This document shows positions 1 through 5,044 of a DNA stretch of 6,378 nt, piece by piece. Positions within the stretch are counted from its first letter, which is position 1. The number at the start of each line of letters is the position of its first letter. The stretch is from positions 1-6,378 of the forward strand of contig JAIOSZ010000136.1 in NCBI GenBank assembly GCA_021107335.1, written 5' to 3'. The position numbers were made by a program, and so were the translations under genes. Below the pieces are notes generated by a model that was not told the origin of the DNA, did not search any database, and saw only the letters and a list, made by a program, of their open reading frames with translations. The DNA is from Desulfuromonadaceae bacterium (lineage in GTDB: Bacteria > Desulfobacterota > Desulfuromonadia > Desulfuromonadales > Syntrophotaleaceae).

Positions 1-87
1 CAGAAAAAGAAGTAGCAGTACTGCTGCTGCGGCCAGCAACCGATGGTCCAGGGTCGCTATGAAGTTCAGAATCTCCTCTTGGTTCAT
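1..87 (-). CDS. Small membrane protein, N-terminal part only (runs off the left edge)
   Basis: Twenty-nine codons are visible from an ATG at 87 to the window edge with no stop. The start is well supported: a full AAGGAGG Shine-Dalgarno lies at 99-93, five bases upstream of the ATG. The visible protein begins MNQEEILNFIATLDHR and then turns into an alanine/leucine-rich stretch (LLAAAAVLLLLFL), so a short cytoplasmic N-terminus is followed by a membrane helix or uncleaved signal anchor. It follows the CbiET gene after a 64-bp gap on the same strand and may be co-transcribed with it. A role in cobalamin synthesis or cobalt transport is possible from position only. I do not recognise the family from this fragment. 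Confidence 0.7.
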   Translation of the reverse strand, partial: MNQEEILNFIATLDHRLLAAAAVLLLLFL

Positions 88-151
88 CTTCGCCTCCTTG
101 CAAAGGGCGTTACAGAAATATGAGTATTGTCTGTCTTGGTCCGTCTGAAAA

Positions 152-1363
152 TTACTCTTTTATCGCCACGATAATGTAGACCGGATCGTAGGCCTCAAAC
201 ATCTTGTACTCGGTGGAGGGTCGAGTACGGGCCACATTAATGGTGGTAATCTCCAACTGGTAGCCGGCATTAGCAAAATATTCGCTGGCCGCAGTGAGGG
301 TGTCGAAGGTCATGGCGTTGATCACCACCCGGCCCTCGGCAGGCAGCCGCTCATCGACAGCCTGTAGAATATCCCACAGATTGCCGCCTGAACCACCAAT
401 AAAAACCCGGTCGGGATCGGGCATGCCATCGAAACAAGTCGGAGCCTCCCCTTCCACCAGACGGGCTCGACGGACATTGAATTTGCGGAAGTTCTGTTTG
501 ATGTAGTTGATACACTGAGCATTGCGCTCCACGGCGAAAATCTGCCCGTTGGGCAGCAAATAGTCCGCCTCAATACTGATCGAACCCGATCCGGCGCCGA
601 TGTCCCACAGCACCATGTCATGGCGTAACTTGAGCTTGGCCAAGGTCACCACTCGCACCTCTTCGCGGGTGATCAACTTACGGGTGGAGGCGAACTCCTC
701 ATCGGGGATACCCAGAGTCGGCATCTGTTCTTCGCCGCTGGCATCATACTCCTTGATCAAAATAAGCACATTGAGTGGCGCAGCGCTAATATCCAGCAGG
801 CCCCGCACATCGGTAGTAATAATACGCTCTTCGTCAGTGCCGAGATTTTCGCACAGGTAGGCCTCATAACCATCGCGCCCCCGCTTCACCAGTTCGGCGG
901 CAATGGCCGCTGGAGTGTTCACCGAATCGGTTAACACCGCGGCCTTGTCGTTGGCGACAATGCGATCGACTGACCCTTCGATGCCGCGCCCTTGGGCCGA
1001 GAGAAAAATAGCATCGTCCCAGGGCTCCTTGAGCTTGGCAAAGGCATACTGCACCGAACTGACATTGGGCACGAATTCCAGTTCATCAGCAGAGAAATTG
1101 CGCAACAACCTCCGACCAATACCAAAAAATAAAGGATCACCAGAAGCCAACACCACCGTCTGCCGGTCATCCTGCTTGAGCCGTTCGGCGATTTCAGAAA
1201 AATTATTATCGATCAGGACCGTCTCACCAGAAAATTCTGGAAAAAGAGCCAGGTGTTCAGCTCGCCCCATGAGAACCTGACAGGCTTTGATCAGTTCCAG
1301 GGCACGCCCACTAAAGCCTTCCTGACCCTGTACTCCGGCACCGACAACATAGATCTTTTTCAT
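152..1363 (-). CDS. cbiET: Fused cobalt-precorrin-7 C5-methyltransferase / cobalt-precorrin-6B C15-methyltransferase (decarboxylating), CbiET (CobL-like)
   Basis: This 403-residue bifunctional enzyme uses S-adenosylmethionine to methylate C5 and C15 of the corrin ring and to decarboxylate the C12 acetate side chain during cobalamin synthesis. The first half is the CbiE tetrapyrrole methylase: glycine-rich VVGAGVQG at residues 6-13, VVLASGDPLFFGIG at 70-83, and PNVSSVQYAF at 99-108. The second half is the CbiT Rossmann methyltransferase: ITREEVRVVTLAKL at 231-244, motif I DIGAGSGSISIE at 254-265, acidic E279, and the family signature FIGGSGGNLWDIL at 321-333. Length fits CobL/CbiET fusions of about 400 residues. 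The ATG at 1363 is chosen because AAGGA (1374-1370) sits six bases upstream and the protein then begins MKKIYVVGAG. An in-frame ATG 14 codons earlier (1405) lies inside the repeat element and lacks homology-like sequence. The usual GIGPGG loop reads GAGVQG here, a mild deviation. Neighbouring CbiX points to the anaerobic pathway. Confidence 0.95.
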   Translation of the reverse strand: MKKIYVVGAGVQGQEGFSGRALELIKACQVLMGRAEHLALFPEFSGETVLIDNNFSEIAERLKQDDRQTVVLASGDPLFFGIGRRLLRNFSADELEFVPNVSSVQYAFAKLKEPWDDAIFLSAQGRGIEGSVDRIVANDKAAVLTDSVNTPAAIAAELVKRGRDGYEAYLCENLGTDEERIITTDVRGLLDISAAPLNVLILIKEYDASGEEQMPTLGIPDEEFASTRKLITREEVRVVTLAKLKLRHDMVLWDIGAGSGSISIEADYLLPNGQIFAVERNAQCINYIKQNFRKFNVRRARLVEGEAPTCFDGMPDPDRVFIGGSGGNLWDILQAVDERLPAEGRVVINAMTFDTLTAASEYFANAGYQLEITTINVARTRPSTEYKMFEAYDPVYIIVAIKE

Positions 1364-1390
1364 CGATTTTCCTTTTTCGCCTTTTAAGCA

Positions 1391-1543
1391 GTGATGCCTT
1401 CGCAAAAACTTAGAGGATGGCTAAGCAAAAAGTTTGTCCTACAAGGCCTGGTGTTTTTTCAGGGGCGAAGACATACATCGTATGTCGAGGTCCTGAAAAA
1501 GACGCCGGAACGCCGTAGGGCGTACTTTTTGCGACGCCATCAC
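1391..1543. repeat. 153-bp nested inverted-repeat element between cbiX and cbiET
   Basis: The two ends mirror each other. Positions 1391-1411 match the reverse complement of 1523-1543 at 17 of 21 bases, and both termini read GTGATG inwards. Further pairs are nested around a common centre near 1478: GCAAAAAGT (1425-1433) with ACTTTTTGC (1524-1532), TTTTTCAGG (1455-1463) with CCTGAAAAA (1492-1500), and GACATAC (1470-1476) with GTATGTC (1480-1486). The left arm also holds its own hairpin: AAACTT (1406-1411) with AAGTTT (1430-1435), and CTTAG (1409-1413) with CTAAG (1421-1425). No credible coding frame is present. The element fills nearly the whole gap between cbiX and cbiET, and its right end provides the TGA stop of cbiX. 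It resembles a REP-like or MITE-like mobile repeat. No flanking target duplication is obvious. As RNA it would fold into a long stem that could affect the expression of cbiET. Confidence 0.85.
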
Positions 1544-1983
1544 TCTACCGTTTCGTTCCGCGACCCGTCAAGCCCACCCGATCCACCTATACTGGCGGAT
1601 TGGCCCAAAGCCTCGGCGATCCGCTCACAGGCCACTTCTGCAAGTTTAGCGTGCACTCCCAATGGCTCGGCCAACAGCAGCTCCACCTCGGGATGCTTCT
1701 GACCCGCAACGGCCATGACCGCCGGAAGATCATGACTGACATGCCTACCGGCGAAGAGAAAGTAGGGACACAGCACAATGCGCCGAGCTCCCTGTGCCAC
1801 ACAGCGGTCGATGCCGCTGGCAATAGAAGGCTCGCCACAGGACAAAAAAGCCACTTCCACCAACGCGTTGTCACCGCTAGCACGCACCAGATCGGCCATC
1901 GCACAAAAAGCTGACTTAGCCTCGGCTCGTGGGGAACCGTGTCCGACCAGCAAGATCGCCGTTTTAAACGCTGTCCTGTTCAT
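1540..1983 (-). CDS. cbiX: Short-form sirohydrochlorin cobaltochelatase CbiX
   Basis: This predicted 147-residue protein inserts cobalt into sirohydrochlorin, the committing step of anaerobic cobalamin synthesis. It is a single-domain CbiX(S) of the class II chelatase fold and would work as a homodimer. Family motifs are LLVGHGSPRAEA at residues 11-22 with metal-binding H15, VEVAFLSCGEPSI at 42-54, and PYFLFAGRHVSHDLP at 73-87 with the second metal-binding histidine H81. LGVH follows at 108-111. Residues about 129-147 form a glycine/serine-rich tail beyond the fold. The ATG at 1983 is preferred because GGAG (1996-1993) stands nine bases upstream. In-frame ATGs at 2001 and 1998 and a TTG at 2004 would add five to seven residues but lack a good ribosome site. 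It starts 27 bp after cobC ends. Its TGA stop overlaps the terminal GTGATG of the inverted-repeat element, so the last codons may have been reshaped by that insertion. Confidence 0.92.
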   Translation of the reverse strand: MNRTAFKTAILLVGHGSPRAEAKSAFCAMADLVRASGDNALVEVAFLSCGEPSIASGIDRCVAQGARRIVLCPYFLFAGRHVSHDLPAVMAVAGQKHPEVELLLAEPLGVHAKLAEVACERIAEALGQSASIGGSGGLDGSRNETVE

Positions 1984-2010
1984 GGCCTGTGTCTCCATCA
2001 TCAATGACCA

Positions 2011-2661
2011 TCAGCCGTTCAGCAGCTGAACGGTAACGTGACCGCGCGCCCCATAATCGAGGATGTTTACACAACCGTAAAATTGGGACAGGGAAAAAAT
2101 TCGCTCCAGAGGGGCGTCGAGGGCATCCAGCAGCAGAATCCGGTTAATGCCACCGTGAGCCACCACCACGACCTCCTGCCCTCTATGCCGCTCAATAATT
2201 TCGGCGACAGCCGACCGCGCCCGCTGTCGCAGGTCGAGTAGATTCTCCCCGCCCGGAATCCGGTAATGGACAATATTGTCGAGCCGCGCCTGCCACTGCA
2301 TGGGATAGTGGGCCTGCAGTTCACTCCAGGGTCGTCCCTCCCACTCACCGGCGTGAAGCTCCCGCAGTTTCGGCATAGCTATCGGCACCAGTCCATGGGC
2401 GGCCGCGAGCATTTCCGCCCCTTCGAAACAACGGACCAGGTCGCTGCTATAGACCGCCTGAATCGGCCGCGTCTGCAGGCGCTCGACCAACTGCCGATAA
2501 TGACCTTGGCCACGGGGGGTCAAGGCGACATCCTGCTGACCGTTATAGCGTGGCTCGCCGTGTCCTTCGACCTCGCCGTGGCGTAGTAGAAAAATTCGCG
2601 TGTCCTCAGACCGGCAGGCCTGCAACCTATTCAACGAGCCTGTATCAGCGTTATCTGTCAT
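2011..2661 (-). CDS. cobC: Histidine phosphatase family protein, probable alpha-ribazole-5'-phosphate phosphatase CobC
   Basis: A 216-residue member of the phosphoglycerate-mutase-like histidine phosphatase superfamily. CobC removes the phosphate from alpha-ribazole phosphate or adenosylcobalamin phosphate late in nucleotide-loop assembly. Catalytic signatures are visible: LLRHGE at residues 25-30 (R27, nucleophile H28), SSDLVRC at 72-78 with R77, the CobC/PGM-like LRELHAGEWEG at 99-109 with E101, and VVAHGGINR at 166-174 with the second catalytic H169. The canonical RAxxTA segment is degenerate here (RCFEGA). Residues 1-21 precede the fold and may be a short leader. The ATG shares its A with the TGA of the SemiSWEET gene, and no clear Shine-Dalgarno is present, so translation probably depends on termination-reinitiation. 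Its substrate is inferred from the two cobalamin genes that follow. A generic sugar-phosphate or nucleotide phosphatase cannot be excluded. Confidence 0.87.
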   Translation of the reverse strand: MTDNADTGSLNRLQACRSEDTRIFLLRHGEVEGHGEPRYNGQQDVALTPRGQGHYRQLVERLQTRPIQAVYSSDLVRCFEGAEMLAAAHGLVPIAMPKLRELHAGEWEGRPWSELQAHYPMQWQARLDNIVHYRIPGGENLLDLRQRARSAVAEIIERHRGQEVVVVAHGGINRILLLDALDAPLERIFSLSQFYGCVNILDYGARGHVTVQLLNG

Positions 2662-2918
2662 CAGCGAAAACGAAGCTTCAATAGCAGCAAAATGGTGGTA
2701 TTGACCGTTGCCAGACCGTTCATGGCGATAAAGACCGGATTACCGACCTGAATTGCGTAGGTGGTATAGAAAAGCCCACCGACAAAGATGATTAGCAGCA
2801 TCCAGAGCGATAGATCCGCCGTCGAGCGGGTCCGCAAAGCCTTGATGATTTGTGGAACGAAACCGGTAGCCACCAGCAGTCCACCTATGATGCCAATCCA
2901 AAAGATTATCTGATCCAA
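2661..2918 (-). CDS. SemiSWEET-type (PQ-loop/MtN3) small sugar transporter
   Basis: An 85-residue integral membrane protein with three predicted helices at about residues 4-24, 37-57 and 62-81, the normal size and layout of a SemiSWEET protomer. These work as dimers and let sugars cross the inner membrane by facilitated diffusion. The PQ-loop motif GFVPQIIKALRTRSTADLS spans residues 19-37 (P22, Q23). W39 follows, and N67/N73 in helix 3 are in the region where family members place substrate-contacting asparagine. The only reasonable start is TTG at 2918. It lies in the same frame as engB, separated from the engB stop only by an AGG codon. No well-spaced Shine-Dalgarno is seen, so translation is probably coupled to engB. 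The TGA stop shares one base with the cobC ATG. The substrate cannot be told from sequence, and a link to cobalamin is not obvious. Confidence 0.88.
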   Translation of the reverse strand: MDQIIFWIGIIGGLLVATGFVPQIIKALRTRSTADLSLWMLLIIFVGGLFYTTYAIQVGNPVFIAMNGLATVNTTILLLLKLRFR

Positions 2919-2921
2919 CCT

Positions 2922-3548
2922 TTAATCGTCCGAATCGTCTGAATCGACGAACACCGGTGAGGCTTCGTCATCAAGGGCTGCCTCGATGCGCTGCCATACC
3001 TCGTCACACCCTTCGCGAGACAAGGCAGAAAAGAGCGTAAAGGCGTCTCGCGGCAAACCAGTGGCTTCGAGAATCGGCAGAATCTGCCTTTCCCGGCGGC
3101 TGCGAGTGATTTTATCGACCTTGGTGATGATCGGTATGGTCGGAACCTGCAACTCCTCCAACCAGTCGAGCAGTTGAATCTCCTCCTGCTGCGGCACCCT
3201 GCGGATATCAAATAGCAATAATAGTGCCTGAAGATTATCCCGCCCTTCCAGGTAGGTGCGGACCATTGGTCCCCACTGTTTTTTCACCGCCATCGGCACC
3301 TTGGCATAACCGTAGCCGGGTAGATCGACCAGATAGAATTCGCCGTTAATATCGAAAAAATTAAGCAATTGAGTGCGCCCCGGTGTCGACGACGTGCGAA
3401 CAAGGCCACGACGGTTTACCAGAACATTGATCAGGGAGCTTTTACCGACGTTACTACGACCGGCAAAAGCCACTTCCTTAAAATCGGCCGGCGGATAGTT
3501 GCCCGGGCGGGTGGCGCTCTTAACAAAATCAGCGGATTTAATGATCAC
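2922..3548 (-). CDS. engB: Ribosome biogenesis GTP-binding protein EngB (YsxC/YihA)
   Basis: A 208-residue TrmE-Era-EngA-EngB-Septin-family GTPase needed for late assembly of the large ribosomal subunit in bacteria where it has been studied. All G motifs can be read: G1/Walker A GRSNVGKSS at residues 30-38, G2 STPGRTQ at 54-60, G3 DLPGYG at 75-80, G4 TKVDK at 142-146, and G5 around SALSREG at 174-180. The GTG start at 3548 is firmly supported by AAGGAG (3562-3557) eight bases upstream and yields the typical N-terminus IIKSADFVKSA. The C-terminus ends in an acidic DSDDSDD tail built from repeated GAT/GAC codons, which is unusual but outside the GTPase core. A terminator after the upstream DCC gene and a promoter-like pair in the gap suggest that engB heads its own operon, with the SemiSWEET and cobalamin genes downstream. 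Confidence 0.96.
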   Translation of the reverse strand: MIIKSADFVKSATRPGNYPPADFKEVAFAGRSNVGKSSLINVLVNRRGLVRTSSTPGRTQLLNFFDINGEFYLVDLPGYGYAKVPMAVKKQWGPMVRTYLEGRDNLQALLLLFDIRRVPQQEEIQLLDWLEELQVPTIPIITKVDKITRSRRERQILPILEATGLPRDAFTLFSALSREGCDEVWQRIEAALDDEASPVFVDSDDSDD

Positions 3549-3654
3549 CGAACAGGCTCCTTAGCTCTTGTAATGCGGCCTTTAAGCCGCCATCAACTTG
3601 CTCGACAAGATATCGCAGGCCGAGGGTAATTGCAATTAATTCACGTCTTTTCAC
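3538..3654 (-). CDS. Possible 38-residue small protein overlapping the engB start
   Basis: A GTG at 3654 opens a frame of 38 codons ending in TAA at 3540-3538, eleven bases inside engB. The product would read MKRRELIAITLGLRYLVEQ then a short charged helix ending LRSLFGDH, a plausible helical small protein. A TTG at 3669 would add five residues but sits in the T-rich tail of the upstream terminator. Against it: there is no convincing Shine-Dalgarno, about 42 percent of third codon positions are G or C, and the segment also holds the likely engB promoter and ribosome-binding site. I do not recognise a family. It may equally be the engB leader with no coding role. Confidence 0.25.
   Translation of the reverse strand: MKRRELIAITLGLRYLVEQVDGGLKAALQELRSLFGDH
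3607..3635 (-). promoter_or_regulatory. Candidate sigma-70 promoter for engB
   Basis: Read leftwards, TTGCAA (3635-3630) is followed after 17 bases by TATCTT (3612-3607). Each box matches the consensus at four of six positions. The predicted start near 3600 leaves a leader of about 50 bases before the GTG of engB. The -35 box is embedded in a perfect 12-bp palindrome, TAATTGCAATTA (3627-3638), which could be an operator or chance. Support comes from the probable terminator just upstream. This is inference from pattern only. Confidence 0.3.
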
Positions 3655-3663
3655 CAGCAGCCG

Positions 3664-3694
3664 GGACAAAATAGGAACCCCGTCAGGAGGGTTC
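3664..3694 (-). terminator. Probable rho-independent terminator after the DCC gene
   Basis: On the leftward strand, GAACCC (3694-3689) pairs with GGGTTC (3680-3675) around an eight-base loop. A short T-rich tail, CTATTTTG, follows at 3674-3667. It begins 13 bases after the DCC stop codon. The U-tract is short, so termination may be partial. Confidence 0.5.
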
Positions 3695-3707
3695 GCGGAT
3701 AGCGTCG

Positions 3708-4076
3708 TTAAAACCAATGACGCACACGGGCAAAAACCCGATAACCGAGAACGGCCAGCAGGTGCAAACCAGGCAGGCCGAGCAACTGACTCAGACGCCG
3801 GTAACGAAGACCGGGAAGCCCCAACCACAGGGCGCGAAATGCCTCTACTCCGAGGTAGAGGTGACCTGCAGCATCCTGCGCATGCATGGCCTTGAACAAC
3901 ACCGTCCGGTCCAGCGCCCAGCCCCCGGCATCAAAAGAGGGCGCGCTGATATCGACAAAATGCAGCCGACCGACTCGATTCAGAGCGCGATAGTGAGCGA
4001 TCTCCCGCGAACAGACCGGGCAGCTGCCATCGTAGAAGACGGTCAAGGGGAAAAAAACTTCCTGAGACAGGACCAT
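3708..4076 (-). CDS. DCC-family (DUF393) predicted thiol-disulfide oxidoreductase
   Basis: A 122-residue protein of the DUF393/DCC family, named for its conserved DxxCxxC N-terminal motif and predicted to have a thioredoxin-like fold. Its physiological substrate is not established. The N-terminus VFYDGSCPVCSREIAHYR at residues 13-30 carries the motif at D16, C19 and C22. Further typical pieces are HFVDIS at 39-44 and MHAQDAAGHLYLGVEAFRAL at 64-83, and the C-terminus RVFARVRHWF is basic and aromatic as is common in the family. ATG at 4076 is preferred over an upstream TTG at 4094 because AAAAGGGT (4090-4083) lies at the right distance before it and falls inside the longer version. The gene is divergent from the ferritin-like gene. 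A joint role in redox or oxidative stress is conceivable, but position is the only evidence. Confidence 0.88.
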   Translation of the reverse strand: MVLSQEVFFPLTVFYDGSCPVCSREIAHYRALNRVGRLHFVDISAPSFDAGGWALDRTVLFKAMHAQDAAGHLYLGVEAFRALWLGLPGLRYRRLSQLLGLPGLHLLAVLGYRVFARVRHWF

Positions 4077-4125
4077 CGAGTTACCCTTTTGCAAAATACA
4101 CCGCCCACTGATTGACGACGAATGA

Positions 4126-4152
4126 TTGACAGCAGGACCTTTGGCAGATAAT
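4126..4152 (+). promoter_or_regulatory. Candidate promoter for the ferritin-like gene
   Basis: A perfect TTGACA (4126-4131) is followed by GATAAT (4147-4152), five of six for a -10 box but at a short 15-base spacing. Using TAATTT (4149-4154) instead gives 17 bases with a poorer box. ATTGAC occurs twice, at 4111 and 4125, in this divergent region. The gene starts about 40 bases downstream of the predicted initiation site. I saw no clear Fur-type palindrome here. Confidence 0.4.
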
Positions 4153-4198
4153 TTTAAAGTACAGGCTAACGTGCACCCTTCAAGGAAGGAGACCGTGA

Positions 4199-4696
4199 AT
4201 GTTTGAACATATTGATGTGCAGGACGCTATCAAGCGCTCAATCCAGACAGAGAAAAAAGCCATGATTTTTTATCGTATGGCGGCCCGGCACATGGAAAAA
4301 GGTGAGGCGCGTCGCTTTTTCGAAACTTTGGCCGAGGAAGAAAGGGAACATGCCCGGCAATTCTACGATCTCTACCGACGCCATGACCTTCCCGACTTCG
4401 ACAGCTTCATGGATAGCACCAGCGAGGCGGAAAAAGGTTGGCTGTCGTCCCAGGAAAACGTCCTGCTCAGCGACCTTGGTGTGCGCAAGGCCATGGAACT
4501 GGCCATGCACAAGGAGTTAAAGCTTGAAAAACAGTTAAAAGAACTGGCCGTCAATATCAAAAACCCCGAAGTACGTAGGGTCTTTGAAGAAAATGCCAAA
4601 TCGACCAACCACCATTATCAGTTGATCGAATCAGAATATGCCCACCTGATGGGCATGGTGCACGAAACGGATATCGATACCTACGTGCGGGAATAA
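4199..4696 (+). CDS. Rubrerythrin/ferritin-like domain protein with an altered helix-4 metal motif
   Basis: A 165-residue four-helix ferritin-like protein without the C-terminal rubredoxin domain of classical rubrerythrin. Helix 1 holds E18 in TEKKAMIFYRMAA (17-29), helix 2 has a standard ExxH at E48-H51 in LAEEEREHARQFY (44-56), and helix 3 has KELKLEKQL (105-113) with E106 as the likely ligand. In helix 4 the corresponding segment is NAKSTNHHYQLIESEY (132-147): H139 aligns with H51 but threonine 136 stands where the glutamate of ExxH should be. The protein may bind one iron, use other residues such as E131 or E144, or have a different job. Diiron relatives handle peroxide or iron under anaerobic conditions. 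The start is set by AAGGAG (4186-4191) seven bases upstream. The gene stands alone, divergent from the DCC gene and convergent with the cytochrome gene. Confidence 0.88.
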   Translation: MFEHIDVQDAIKRSIQTEKKAMIFYRMAARHMEKGEARRFFETLAEEEREHARQFYDLYRRHDLPDFDSFMDSTSEAEKGWLSSQENVLLSDLGVRKAMELAMHKELKLEKQLKELAVNIKNPEVRRVFEENAKSTNHHYQLIESEYAHLMGMVHETDIDTYVRE

Positions 4697-5044
4697 AAAC
4701 CGATTACCGGCCCTTTTCCTGCCCCCTATTCATGGTAGAATACAAGTGCAGGGCAGAAGGTTTAACCCTGTGATTTTATCAACTAAATACCGGCATTACG
4801 CGGCCTCATGCCTGAAGCCTTGTCTTCTCATCCGCCGGTTGCCACCGGAAGCCCAGCTGTCATTCGGGTCTATAAAAGAGCCGGAGAATCAGCGGTCGAA
4901 AGGTTGCGAACCTGCGAATTAGCATAAAGCTGGTCGTGGTAATGTCGGTATTGTTGTATCCAATCCCCCAACGTCCTCGTTTGGCGTCGCTTTGTCCCGG
5001 TCTGTTACAGAACCACAGAATCAAGCCTAACTCGTCATCACGAA
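4697..5044. other. 348-bp convergent intergenic region, no supported gene
   Basis: Between the stops of the ferritin-like and cytochrome genes I see no convincing gene. Several inverted repeats are present: CTGCCC (4719-4724) with GGGCAG (4751-4756) enclosing TATTC/GAATA, a perfect CCGGT-TGCC-ACCGG hairpin (4835-4848), and an imperfect seven-base stem around 4804-4821 that also has a TGCC loop. A 39-codon frame (4808-4927, +) starting MPEALSSHPP lacks a ribosome site. None of the sequences matches a riboswitch, tRNA or sRNA motif that I recognise. No classical strong terminator with a long T-run serves either gene. The region could hold weak terminators, a small RNA or a decayed gene. Confidence 0.6.
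4719..4756 (+). terminator. Weak stem-loop downstream of the ferritin-like gene
   Basis: CTGCCC (4719-4724) can pair with GGGCAG (4751-4756), with an inner TATTC (4727-4731)/GAATA (4738-4742) hairpin. It begins 22 bases after the stop codon. Only a short TTT follows at 4761-4763, so it may act as a 3'-end stabiliser or attenuated terminator rather than a strong one. Confidence 0.3.

Noticed and set aside
152..1405. Longer CbiET starting at the ATG at 1405
   Set aside because: The extra 14 residues are encoded partly by the repeat element, and a good ribosome site and the family N-terminus support the ATG at 1363.
3538..3828. 96-codon frame on the minus strand overlapping the DCC gene
   Set aside because: Its first half is a shadow of the DCC gene in another frame; only the last 38-43 codons, outside DCC, merit mention.
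4758..4767. AGGTTTAACC occurs here and, inverted, at 6297-6306 upstream of the cytochrome gene, suggesting a shared operator
   Set aside because: Ten-base matches between two places in a window of this size are expected many times by chance.
4808..4927. 39-codon plus-strand frame (MPEALSSHPPVATGSPAVIRV...)
   Set aside because: It looks somewhat coding-like, but there is no ribosome-binding site, and a frame of this length is expected by chance in a GC-moderate region.
4697..5044. Cobalamin or cyclic-di-GMP riboswitch, or 6S RNA, in the gene-free region
   Set aside because: None of the conserved core elements that I know for these RNAs is present, and no gene follows in the right orientation.
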